From contig QKWP01000077.1 of NCBI GenBank assembly GCA_003550325.1, forward strand, positions 475,997 through 539,996: 64,000 nt of DNA, in the 5' to 3' direction. Positions 42,685-53,639 of this stretch are shown piece after piece. The notes beneath the pieces are model-generated. The model was not told where the DNA came from. It did not search any database and was given only the letters and a program-made list of their open reading frames with translations. Every line of letters begins with the position of its first letter. Position 1 is the stretch's first letter. The stretch comes from Gigaspora rosea (lineage: Eukaryota; Glomeromycota; Glomeromycetes; Diversisporales; Gigasporaceae). The translations under genes and the position numbers were made by a program.

Positions 42685-44396
42685 GCACATAATAGCCAAT
42701 TAGAAAAACTTCGACATTTTGGGTGGCTTACTCTTCTTGATTCCACCCACAAAACCAACAAACATGACTGGCGCCTATTCACCTTGTACATTCGCGATAA
42801 TTATGGATGTTGGGACATGGGTTCCCATTTTTTTGTGAGCAATGAGAATTCTAATACAATCGCAAACGCATTAAAAATCATTAGACATTTTGAATGCCGT
42901 TGGAAGCCTCGATACTTTCTTATCGATCAAAGTAATGCAGAAGCCAATGCCGTCGAGTTAGCTTTCCCGGGCCTTCAAGTGGGTGAGCAAGAATGTGGCG
43001 TTCTTTATTGCACTGTCCATGTTATGCGAACCTGGTTAAATAAGGTGTATGAAGTAAAAACCGGAATGAAATGATTTATGCCATGCATAAACGGACAAGA
43101 ATCAGTTGTGAGGAAGTTATTAAACAGGCAGTTGCCAACTGCCCCGTCCCCGCTATAAAAAAATATATAGAACGAAATTATGCTAAAAATACCCACCATT
43201 GGGCTCTTTGGGCTTGCTAGCATTCTCCGTTTCTCTTACAAACGACCTCCACCAACCCTTTAGAATAGTATTATAGTAAATTAAAGCGAATGATTTCTTC
43301 TTATCACAGTCTGATTGGCGCATGCAATAAAATTGTTATACTCGATACAAAAAAACGATTCAATTCAGAATACGTAGCCTTCGAATTTCGTACTAAAAAA
43401 ATATCTGCAGTTGGGATTGATTACGAAATTCTCGATGAAATTTACAAACTTCCCTATCCTGTTCAAAAGTTAGTTGTTGAAGAGGTTCTTGCCGTTGAAA
43501 AAAGATTAGAGAAAGGTAAAGAACCTCCGGGTTTGATGTCATTAAATTGCCAGTGTCTTTTCTTCCGCTGTTACTTACTACCTTGCAAGCATATCTTTCA
43601 TGACCATATTTATGGTACTAATAAACTATTAAACACTAATGCTTGGATAAGATTTCAACAAATGTTCGAAGATAGTGGGTTTGAAATATATGAGCATCGA
43701 GAGTTAGTCGAAGTTGAACAACTGGGGAGGACTAAAGAAGAAAAAGCCGCAGAAAATAAACGAATGGCCGTGAATAAGCTAATGGAACAGGTGCGTGATG
43801 CGTACTGGAAGGTCGAGGAAGAAGGAAATGCTGAGCAAACAAATACTTTTATTAGAGAGCTAAATTCTCACATCGATCCCATCCTAATAAATCGTCAAAT
43901 TCGTTAGAGGTAAGTAAGTATTTAATAATTTAAAAAATTTATAAATAATTAATAATATTATTTATTATAAATAATTATTATTTTAGTTATGCAATATGCA
44001 CGAAGGGATTGATCTTTATGTAAGGATCTTTATATGGTTGCACGAATAAAATAGAAAAAATAAATTTAGAATTATTATCCGATCAAGCATAATTTATTAA
44101 AGTTGTGCCTAAACTATTGAATTTTGAATAAAGATGTCTCTGCAACTACCTAGTAGAATTCGATAAAGATTTTTTTATTTTAATTCTACGAATTTGTAGA
44201 ATCAAAATAAAATAATTTCATCGAATTCTACTCGGTGGTTGCAGAGATATCTTTATTCAAAGTTTTAAAAGTCCAACTAAATTGAAAGCTGCGCCGAAAC
44301 TATTTGAATTTTGAACGAAGATATCTCTGCAACCACCTAGTAGAGTTCGATAAAGATTTTTTTATTTAATTCTACGAATTTTTATAATCAAAAAAA
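42685..44396 (+). repeat. Exact second copy of 40,969-42,680 across an N
   Basis: From gcacataatagcc at 42,685 onward the sequence repeats 40,969 onward with a constant offset of 1,716. It includes the 96-codon C-terminal part of the transposase core, the same frameshift, the same stops, the identical 205-codon SWIM ORF (43,290-43,907) and the start of the hairpin array. The only ambiguous base nearby is the N at 42,684. It should not be counted as a second gene. Confidence 0.85.
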
Positions 44397-45925
44397 AAAA
44401 TTCCATTGAATTCTACTAGGTGGTTGCAGAGATATCTTCGTTCAAAGTTTTAAACACCCAACTAAATTGAAAGCTGCGCCGAAACTATTTGAATTTTGAA
44501 CGAAGATATCTCTGCAACCACCTAGTAGAATTCAATGAAATTTTTTTTATTTAATTCTACGAATTTTTATAATCAAAAAAAAATTTTATTGGATTCTACT
44601 AGGTGGTTGCAGAGATATTTTCGTTCAAAGTTTTAAACGTCCAACTAAATTTATAGCTGCGCTGAAACTATTTGAATTTTGAACGAAGATATCTCTGCAA
44701 CCTAGTAGAATTCGATGAAATTTTTTTTATTTATTTCTATGAAATTTTATAATCAAAAAAAAAATTCCATTAAATTCTACTAGGTAGTTGCAGAGATATC
44801 TTCGTTCAAAGTTTTAAATGTCCAACTAAATTGAAAGCTGTGCTAAAACTATTTGAATTTTGAACGAAGATATCTCTGCAACCATCTAGTAGAATTTGAT
44901 GTATTTTTTTTTTATTTAATTCTACGAATTTTTATAATCAAAAAAAAAATTCATTGAATTCTACTAGGTGGTTGCAGAGATATCTTCGTTCAAAGTTTTA
45001 AACGTCCAACTAAATTGAAAGCTGCGCTGAAACTATTTGAATTTTAAACGAAGATATCTCTGCAACCACCTAGTAGAATTTGATGAAAATTTTTTTTATT
45101 TAATTCTACGAATTTTTATAATCAAAAAAAAAATTTTATTGGATTCTACTAAGTGGTTGCAGAGATATCTTCTTTCAAAGTTTTAAACGCCAACTAAATT
45201 GAAAGCTTTGCTGAAACTATTTAAATTTTGAACGAAGATATCTCTGCAACCACCTAGTAGAATTCGATGAAATTTTTTTTTATTTAATTTTACGAATTTT
45301 TATAATCAAAAAAAAAAATTTTCATTAAATTCTACTAGGTGGTTGCAGAGATATCTTCGTTCAAAGTTTTAAACGTCCAACTAAATTGAAAGCTGCGCCA
45401 AAACTATTTGAATTTTGAACGAAGATATCTCTGCAACCACCTAGTAGAATTCGATGAATTTTTTTTTATTTAATTCTACGAATTTTTATAATCAAAAAAA
45501 AATTCATTGAATTCTACTAGGTGGTTGCAGAGATATCTTCGTTCAACGTCCAACTAAATTGAAAGCTGTGCCGAAACTATTTGAATTTTGAATGAAGATA
45601 TCTCTGCAACCACCTAGTAGAATTTGATAAAATTTATTTTATTTAATTCTATGAATTTTTATAATCAAAAAAAAAATTTCATTAAATTCTACTAGGTGGT
45701 TGCAGAGATATCTTCGTTCAAAGTTTTAAACATCCAACTAAATTGAAAGCTGCGCCGAAACTATTTGAATTTTGAACGAAGATATCTCTGCAACCATCTA
45801 GTAGAATTCGATGAAATTTTTTTTATTTAATTCTACGAATTTTTATAATCAAAAAAAAAATTCATTGAATTCTACTAGGTGGTTGCAGAGATATGTTCAT
45901 TCAAAATTATAAAAAAATTTGAGTT
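44100..45925. repeat. Tandem array of about 183-bp units, each a hairpin
   Basis: Each unit holds gaacgaagatatctctgcaa-ccacctagtagaattc, an A/T-rich turn and its reverse complement (ctactaggtggttgcagaga-tatcttcgttc), then aaagttttaaacgtccaact-aaattgaaagctgcgcc. Units start at about 44,315, 44,497, 44,680, 44,865, 45,047, 45,230, 45,418, 45,590 and 45,775. The array sits between the transposase gene and the right terminus of the MULE. No spacer diversity, so it is not CRISPR-like. Confidence 0.85.
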
Positions 45926-46170
45926 CTCAATCATCACATTGTGATTATTGATCTACGAAATTGATCACATGGGTACATGGCTTTAGACGACCCCAATATT
46001 TGGCTAAATGTAATTTTTTGATATTTCTAATATATTTACTATTTTTTATTAATCTTATATTTTATCTATCACAGAGCTTTTATCAAGTTTTTGCACTTGT
46101 TCTTGCACTTGTACTTATTTTTGCGCTTATTCTTGAACGTGAGACCAAAATAGTTTATAAATATTAGACA

Positions 46171-47320
46171 ATTAAACAACAAAAGTAAATTTAGCAAATT
46201 AATGATTCATGATTTTTGTATTGTCTAAGAGTGTTAAAAATAAGGGGTTAAAAATGATAATAATTACTCAACTATGACAATTGTAATAATCATCTTATGT
46301 AGTTCTGTTAGTTTTCTCACATTTAGATCACATTTTTCGCATACGACCAATCAAAAATATTAAAGCGAACAAACCCAGAATTTGAAGTATATAGATAAAT
46401 TAGAATGTTAATTTTTCTATATAAAATTTTGATGGGATAACATGCACATGATTCAGAAACATGCACATAAAATCCATCTCTACTTATTACCCTTTTGCTT
46501 ACTGTATACTTTCTATACCAATCCTTACATAATAACTATATTAGTTACAATTTATATCAAATACTATCTCTTAACAATATTATAATAATACATTTGTACA
46601 CCAATCATTATTTACATACCACTATCTACATACCTTTCACCCACTCATAACTCAATGCATTTGTGCGTTGCATTTCTTGTTCTAAAAACAAAATTACAAA
46701 TATTTATCAAATTTATAATATTTTAACTTGTTCTTGTTAAAATATATTAAGTTTTAATTAAATAATTTTGGGCCAAAAAACTTGTCTTGCTCCTTAAGAC
46801 AAGGTTGTTCAGCTCTTCACTATCTCATTTCAATATATAATATATTCAAAATGGATAAAAACCGAGTATTTTACAATTAAAATACTTTAAACTCCTTTTA
46901 ATTTTTTAATTTTTTAAATTTTGTTCTTTTTGTTTTTTAATTTTTTAAATTTTGTTCTTTTTGCTTTTTAATTTTTTAAATTTTGTTCTTTTTGGCTTAA
47001 TTCCACCAGATTCTAAGGTCTATCCACGTTTTTAATTGTCAAAATTTAGTTGTTTTTTTTTTACAAATTGTTTAATTTGTACAATCATCTATATTTGAAT
47101 TAATTAATTTTATACAAAACAAACAATTATAACACAAATTTTGTATAAATTTGCTACTATTTATATTTGTTACACATACTACCTTTTGTGTTACAAGTCA
47201 TACAAGCCATAAGCCATATTAGCCACAACCACACTAGCCATAGCTACAATATAGTTACACCAACTGTGCAACATTATACAGACCAAAAGTTACCAATTCG
47301 AGAAGCTCTTATTATTATTT
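46171..47320. other. AT-rich spacer with a minisatellite
   Basis: A unit of about 36 bases (tttttaattttttaaatttt-gttctttttg) is repeated about three times at 46,893-46,996. Nothing else is recognisable. Confidence 0.45.
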
Positions 47321-47323
47321 AAT

Positions 47324-48387
47324 ATGCCAACTACTATTGATAAAGAACTAGATACAATTGATTTTGATATTTTTTTATGCAATGTTCAAATCATTTTAGG
47401 GTATTTATTTATGAAAGTAGTATAAATACAACTAGACTAACTCTATCCAATCTCAAACCAATTGCATGTTTTACTAATAACTTGAGATCCAATCAAATTA
47501 CAACTCACTTTTTTCAAGCCCCTATTATAACTACTACTATTAGATGCCTATATAACAAATTTTATACCAAATTTATCTCTACAGAAAACAATACCTATAC
47601 TCTAAATCCTGATCTTGTATCTATTACTTCCAATTCTCAAACAAAAAAGTTTTTTAGCCAAATCTTGAAATTACTGAATTTACCCCTTCTTCTCTTACTG
47701 CAAATGCTTCTTTTTCTTCTTCTTCTTCTTCTAATATTTATACTTATAAATGCTACAAATGCAATCTCCCAAAAGAAACAAGATAACAAACATTATCTTC
47801 ATTATAATGCTATTTTTTATGCAGATCAAATTTATCACAAACAATGCCTACTTTTAACTCAACCTCAGCAATCTAATCCACTTACTACTACACTTTAACC
47901 ATTAACTTCTACCAACTCTCCTGCAACTTTTTCTATAATGGAAATTGATTCTCTTTTTCTCCTTTTCCAACAACAATACCATTCAACAACAACCACAAGC
48001 ACAAACACGACAAGACATCCAAAACAATCCCTTCAACAAAAAACACAAAAACAAATATAATCTTTTCAACAAGAACAACAATACCAACAAATACAATCTA
48101 CTCAACAAAAACAAAAACAAACATTTAAAAATAATTCTTTAGGTTTAGAATGGTTTTAACACTATCCTGTTACATCTAATATGGAGCTATATACCAGACT
48201 AATACATTACTTTCACAACAAATTTTTGATTTTATTAAACCTTTTTTTATTAAATTTAAGTCTGTTCAAATTAGTAAACAAGCAACTGATATACAACATG
48301 CTTCTAAATATACCTTTAACTATTTACTTAAACAAATAGTTGGCAAACAACCCAAAATTTTTTCTGATCTAATCAATACATTATAGC
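47324..48387 (+). pseudogene. Gln/Asn-rich decayed gene, unknown family
   Basis: An ATG at 47,324 (MPTTIDKELDTIDFDIF) is followed within about 110 bases by a frame change into a 173-codon open stretch (47,377-47,898). Then come glutamine-rich codons (47,960-48,150, many CAA) and a last coding-like segment ending FNYLLKQIVGKQPKIFSDL before TAG at about 48,385. All are on one strand and together resemble a single gene with several frameshifts. A possible zinc-binding pair, YKCYKCN, appears in one frame near 47,750. I do not recognise the family, and low-complexity bias weakens the call. Confidence 0.35.
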
Positions 48388-48864
48388 GCAGTTCTCCATC
48401 ACTATTTGAGATTATGTCATGCTTTTTTTTAATAATTTTATGGGCTGATCCGGAATAAACAAAATTTATGCACGCGTTTGTTTATTTTTGTCAATTCTGG
48501 ATCAGCCCTCATAGATTTCGAACGCATGCAAATTTGTACACGCGTTTATTTTCATCAATATTTTAAAAACAAAACCCTTATAACAAACTGAACCAAGTGG
48601 CGAATGTGATAATATTTTCTTATAATGAAAAATAAACATACAGATACTTTTCATAATTATTCGCGATTGATTCCTTGCTATTTGATAATATAATCGTGAT
48701 ATTTGTGTTTATTCTAACATTTGATTAAGTAGGTTTTTTCTGAATTACAGAATATTAGTATGATATGGGTGAGCTAATTAGTCCAGTATTAGTATAAAAT
48801 ACCAATTCTAAAAAACCAAACCTTAATAATATAAAACAAAAACAGTATAGTAGGATTTTAAAAT

Positions 48865-49662
48865 GGGAACCACTATTTACACCATGGTTTTTGCTATTTG
48901 CACCATGGATTTCGTGTAACAGTAGATCATCAATCAACTTTTTCTATTTGCACCATAGTAATATATGTTGCACCAATAAAAACTCGTTTTTTTTTGTAGA
49001 TTAATAGTTATTGGCGACATTAATGTCATGTAATATTATACAAATCTTCTTTTGGTAACCTAATCTAATGCGGGCCACCCTAACCCTAAATTTATAATGC
49101 GGTCAAACTCTTACCCTAATTTTTTAAGGCCTTAACATAATGCGGGCCAGATTTTTACAAATTTGTGTACCCTTGGGTTATATTCATATTGCACCAATAA
49201 AAACTCGCCTTTTTTTGTAGATTAACAGTTATTCACGCCATTAATGTCATATAACGTTACACAAGTCTTTTTTTGGTTACTTAAACTAGTAGGCCTGCTA
49301 ACCTAATTTTATAATGTGAGCCAACCCTAACCCTAATTTTATAATGCAGGCCAACTCTTATCCTAATTTTTTAAGGCCTTAAAAAATTAGGGTAAGGGTT
49401 GGCCCGAATTATAAAATTAGGGTTAGGGTTGGCCCGCATTATAAAATTAGGTTAGCAGGCCTACTAGATTACTAAAACAAGTTTTGTGTAACATTACATG
49501 ACATTAACGGCGCGAAATAACTATTAATCTACAAAAAAAGGTAAGTTTTTATTGGTGCAACATATATTACTATGGTGCAAATAGAAAAGGTGATTGATGA
49601 TCTACTGTTACACGAAATCCATGATGCAAATAGCAAAAACCATGGTGTAAATAGTGGTTCCC
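48865..49662. mobile_element. Foldback non-autonomous element, family E, copy 2, with 9-bp target duplication
   Basis: The perfect duplication ttttaaaat (48,856-48,864 and 49,663-49,671) flanks ends gggaaccactatttacacca and, reversed, gggaaccactatttacacca. The whole 798 bases fold back on themselves. Degenerate telomere-like ttagggttaggg phrases occur near the centre. A 9-bp duplication suggests a Mutator-type transposase, possibly supplied in trans by MULEs like that at 39.8 kb, although its termini differ. Confidence 0.85.
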
Positions 49663-49834
49663 TTTTAAAATAGGTATTTTACACCTCTATAACATACTGA
49701 TCATCCATACTAATCTGTTTTAATATTATATGCAACGATAATACTGTAACAGAATTATATGGTACGAAATAAGGTATTTTACACCCCACTTGGTTATCTA
49801 TACAATACTATTATAAGTATGAATAAATTTTTTT

Positions 49835-50185
49835 TTGTTTAAATATATTTTATCAAATCCATATTTGAATCAAAATACCGTTTATTTGAGTCAAAATACA
49901 TTAAATGATTTTGTTGTTTATGAATATAAGGACATTTCCGATCCAACTTCACCTTATATTCCCAAAAGCTTTGTAATTGCTCTAAGAGATTATATCTCGA
50001 GTGTACAACCTTCTACAATTTCTCACCCACAGGAACACATGCGTGATTTTAAAAATACAATCGCTTTTGGAACTTTGTGTACTGAGGATTGTTCAAGACA
50101 AGCAACTTTTTATTATTGTATACAAGATTTCTTTCGAAGCTCTCAATTAACTATCGATTCTGATGAAGAATTTGAACACAGATGA
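49835..50185 (+). CDS. Uncharacterised 116-codon ORF
   Basis: An ORF from ATG with an unusually balanced composition for this AT-rich region (Pro, Ser, Thr, Asp, Cys; e.g. DISDPTSPYIPKSFVIALRD and an acidic end DSDEEFEHR). This hints at a real or recently real coding sequence, perhaps an exon. No domain is recognised and there is no clear neighbour. An upstream exon could join inside the preceding 100 bases. It may be a fragment of a larger lost gene. Confidence 0.35.
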   Translation: MFKYILSNPYLNQNTVYLSQNTLNDFVVYEYKDISDPTSPYIPKSFVIALRDYISSVQPSTISHPQEHMRDFKNTIAFGTLCTEDCSRQATFYYCIQDFFRSSQLTIDSDEEFEHR

Positions 50186-50189
50186 TGAT

Positions 50190-50670
50190 TATGATTAAAG
50201 GTTTTGGAAATGGTTCAAGATTTTGACTTACTTATTAGTTCTTATCTTAAAATCTGTGCCATACCGGTACCATATTGATCTGCTACAATTCTCCATACTA
50301 TACAACAGTATAGTACGGATGATCAGAATTAAAATAGGGGTATTTTTGCGTCATACCATTAAGATCTGATCAAATTTAATAATTTGATTATACTGATATT
50401 AAAGTAATCAAGAACGTGATGATAGATTATACATTTTGATACAAGCTTAACCCATTTGTATAGATGCTAATACTTATATGAACGGTTATAGTACGTATAG
50501 TAAATTTGTTAATTCTTTCAAAAATGGAATAGAGCATATTAATTATGTAAGTACGTATGTTCAATATTCTTGATATGATGTATCAATATACATTAAACAA
50601 AAATAAAAGCAACCACACAATCGCTAGTAAATTTATTTGTAGCTCATAATATATCATCATGAAACCATTA
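50190..50670. other. AT-rich spacer
   Basis: No gene or bounded repeat seen. Confidence 0.35.
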
Positions 50671-50672
50671 TA

Positions 50673-50867
50673 CAGTCAGACCTCTCTAAATGCATAGCGT
50701 CGGAACCATATTAAAAATTTTCAAAAATCTGCATTTAGAGAGGTTGCATTTAGAGAGGTAAAAATCTATAAGTGTTATATTAAGTTGGGCCAAACAAAAG
50801 CCATGCATTTAGGGAGATTTTGCTTAGATATGCATTTAGAGAGGTTGCATTTAGGGAGGTCCGACTG
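50673..50867. mobile_element. 195-bp pogo/Tigger-like MITE in a TA target
   Basis: TA at 50,671-50,672 and 50,868-50,869 flanks CAGTCAGACCTCTCTAAATG and, reversed, CAGTCGGACCTCCCTAAATG. The interior repeats tgcatttagagagg several times. CAGT ends and TA duplication match pogo-type Tc1/mariner elements. Confidence 0.8.
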
Positions 50868-50964
50868 TAAAATCATTTAAACATGATCGATCAAATTTCA
50901 TTGTGGTACATTAGCATGTCCAGGTATCATTTTATATATTATGAAAATAAAGAATCGTAATGAT

Positions 50965-51070
50965 CTCAAGAACCATGATGGGTTTTAATAATTTTAGACT
51001 TACTAAATCGTCTTATTGAGAGTAAAATTATCAAAAACGGACCAGTGAATCAAAGTTAATTACTATTAAA
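50965..51070. repeat. Foldback family A fragment
   Basis: gggttttaataattttagac...cttattgagag...ttactattaaata corresponds to one arm of the family seen at 1920-2060 and 27.66-28.66 kb. Confidence 0.5.
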
Positions 51071-51177
51071 TATTGTATATATTTTAAACTGTGTTGTGTA
51101 TAGCATGCATGCATGCAGCATACCATGCACATGCATAGTACAAAAAAATGCCATTTTGCCTATCTCTAATTAAATAG

Positions 51178-51490
51178 GTTCATAAAACTGATTCGCTTAA
51201 TTATAAAAAAACTTGATTTGCAACTAAGATTTTATGGTGTTCCCCGAACTTAAGGGTCGTTCTCTGTGTAATGTTTTGTTACATTACGATTTTTTTTAAA
51301 AAAATTACCGACCAAACAATGATTTGCATTATTATCAACTTTTTAAATATGTTCATAAAACTGATTCGCTTAATTAGAAAAAAACTTCCCGGTCCTTTCC
51401 GAATGCATGCGAAATTGTGCATGCGTTCCCTGAACTTAAGTGTCATTCCCTGTGTAACATTTCGTTACATTACGTTTTTTTTAAAAAATT
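51178..51490. repeat. Two direct copies of a unit of about 174 bases
   Basis: gttcataaaactgattcgct-taatta starts at 51,178 and 51,352; both copies end with gaacttaag.gtc.ttc.ctgtgtaa and a T-rich run (51,248-51,300 and 51,432-51,490). The 75-codon ORF spanning them is not supported. Confidence 0.6.
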
Positions 51491-51629
51491 TAAATTAATA
51501 ATAAAAATAAATAAATATCTATAAATAGAAAACAAAAACTAAATAATAAATATTGCGTAACATACCACAATCCGCATAATATAATGAATCGGAGTAATCT
51601 CCAAAATTAGTGCATCAAGTTTGTGTAAT

Positions 51630-52255
51630 TGTCATGGCAATGATCGATACCCCACGTACTATGTTCAGGTAGAGATGTGTTCCATCCGTTTTCATATTAA
51701 AATCTGCGGATATCCGTGGATTTAATATAAAAACGGACGAAAACAGATAATGGATCACATTTCTACGTTCGGGAAATGTTGGGAATTGATGATCTAGAGT
51801 ATGATCGTTAGGGTATGTGCACATGTGATCACGTGGGGTACAGGGTTGATCAGTAAATCGGTTAAATTAATAAGGTGCACAGGTAATCTGCAGTAATTAG
51901 TGCGTTATTGATTAAAAGTTTATTATATTTTGCACAGCGTTTTGCATTAAAAATGTCATAATTAATATGTAGTCTGATAAAGTAAAACAATGCATAAGTA
52001 GAGCAAGGGAATTAATAAATCTCTACGTTCTTTTCTTCTTAAAATAAACTGTGAAATAAAGTAAAGAAAGATACCTACTGTTAGATCGTTGTTATTTCTA
52101 ACGCAAATTGTTAGTCACTGCAAAGCTGGTAATGGTGAAATTGTAGAGTGGATCACCTCTTGGTACTGTGTGTATGTAAGTAGGCAGGGCCCTAAATTAT
52201 TAAGAAACTAAGCTAGATTACAGAAAGGGAAGCCCTTCTGCTAACCCACGTGACA
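51630..52255 (+). repeat. 5' LTR (626 bp, carries a MITE)
   Basis: Matches the 3' LTR along its length apart from the 51,670-51,765 insertion. It is the promoter-bearing repeat by family role; no TATA element is unambiguous. It ends in CA at 52,254-52,255. Confidence 0.9.
51670..51765. mobile_element. 96-bp hAT-like MITE inside the 5' LTR
   Basis: Present in the left LTR and absent from the right one. The ends are TAGAGATGTGTTCCATCCGT and, reversed, TAGAAATGTGATCCATTATC; the flanks tgttcagg / cgttcggg (6 of 8) mark a decayed 8-base duplication. The right LTR (tactacgttcggggaatatt) is the empty site. It post-dates the LTR element's arrival. Confidence 0.75.
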
Positions 52256-52390
52256 AGAAAGAACCTGGGTACAAATAAAGCTCTTCAATATTAAAATTAT
52301 AACGTAAAAGAAAAAAAAAATTATTATTTTTCTCAATAAGACATTAAAAGAAATAAAACAAAAAGCAATACTCGACTTAATGACAATATG

Positions 52391-53295
52391 GGTGGGTGGT
52401 TCAGACTCGACGAAACCAATCTACCTTGGCAGTGATAATGAAGATATTGAAGTATTTCTTGAGGATTATGAGGCGTATGGTACATCAAAGGACTAGAATG
52501 AAGCCAAAATGCGACAAGTAATAAGGCTACATGTTTCTGACGATTTAAAGCCCTGGATACATGAGCTAATAAAGGCTTATACAGCTTGGGGGATTTAAAA
52601 GATGCTGTCATTGCTGGTGCACAAGTGTCCTGTGATATAGAAGAAAAGTTGGAACGATTGAAAAGCATCAAGCAAAAATCGACCGATACCATCAAAGCAT
52701 ATACAAACCAGTTCGACACATGTTTGGAGCCGATGTAAGGAACATCAAAAAATGGCAATGGTACATACAAGGACTACTGCAACCATTTAGAGAAAAGGTA
52801 GAAGTACAATGTCCTGAAACCTATGCTGAAGCCAAAAAGTGGGCTTTGAAAGTAGAAAAATATAATAAGGACAATGAGTATGTAATAAAAAGTCCTTCTA
52901 AGGGTACATCTGGGAAATCAAAGGAAATCAAATTGGATATGGAAGATCTTACCTCGGCTTTTGGTGCCTTGAAAATTTGTCAGGTAGATCAAAATTCTGG
53001 GCAAGATGATCAGATGAACAAAATGGAATCGAGCATTAAAGAATTAACAAAGGCTATAATGGATCTTAAAGATAATAAATTGTACAGTACACATCGTAAT
53101 CAGAAATCCAATGTGATGCAAAATCAAGAAATAAACAGTCAGAATCACACCAATAGACCCCGTAGGTGCTATGAACGCAATCAGGAAGAACATATTTCAG
53201 AAATTGCCCTACTAGGGCTTTACAACCACGGTTCAATAATCAAAGGAATGAACCGAGAAAGAACGAGGCTGCAAATTCAGAAGTTGGGAGTGTAA
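52391..53295 (+). pseudogene. gag of the gypsy element
   Basis: Frames in order read GGSDSTKPIYLGSDNEDIEV, VFLEDYEAYG, LKPWIHELIKAYTAW, LKSIKQKSTDTIKAYTNQF, and after frameshifts a 191-codon stretch from 52,720. This is a capsid-like helical protein followed by a charged tail. Near 53,170 CYERNQEEH is the wreck of a CCHC zinc knuckle with its second and last cysteines gone. TAG at 52,494 sits where the context (KD_NEAK) suggests Trp. There are at least two frameshifts. It is not functional. Confidence 0.75.
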
Positions 53296-53639
53296 ATGTA
53301 TAGTTTTTTGAAATAACTGAATCGATGAAAGGTGAGAGTAACGAATACTTAATGATTCAAGTCGAAGAAGGAGAAAAGTTGTTCGACGTGAGAAACCTTG
53401 GGAAAAGGAGACGTGTAGAAGATAAACATGAAATGCCAACTTGGGCTCAAAAGGGCACTTACATCAATATGCCGAAAGAAATTGAGCAATATAAAAAGGG
53501 TTCAGTAATGTACATCCCTATTTCAGAATTAATGCAGGAATTGGATATTTTAAAAACTATAGCATCACTCAAATTCCCGATTACCCTTGGGCAACTATTT
53601 AAATGGTCCCAAAGGCAAGAACTGAGGTTTTAAAAGCAT

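Larger units (their letters stand above)
39767..45994 (+). mobile_element. Mutator-like transposon (MULE) with terminal inverted repeats and 9-bp target duplication
   Basis: Flanked by aatatttgg at 39,758-39,766 and 45,995-46,003. The ends gggatggctaaagccatgta and, reversed, ggggtcgtctaaagccatgt extend about 32 bases (...cccacgtgat / ...cccatgtgat). A 9-bp duplication and a MULE-type transposase inside agree on the superfamily. The 3' third is a tandem hairpin array. The apparent length is 6.2 kb, but 1,716 bases are an exact internal repetition across an N at 42,684, so the true element is probably about 4.5 kb. Confidence 0.9.

Noticed and set aside
43005..43223. 72-codon minus ORF (and its twin at 41,289-41,507)
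   Set aside because: Antisense shadow of the MULE transposase, duplicated only because the assembly repeats that segment.
43290..43907. Second SWIM-domain transposase gene
   Set aside because: Identical to 41,574-42,191 down to flanking noncoding bases and joined by an N; treated as an assembly repeat.
44100..45925. CRISPR-like regular array
   Set aside because: The units are about 183 bases, internally palindromic and nearly identical throughout, with no unique spacers and no cas genes; it is a satellite in a eukaryotic transposon.
48442..48508. 67-bp hairpin with gggctgatccggaat ends as a MITE
   Set aside because: The inverted ends are good, but no target duplication could be found and no second copy is in the window.
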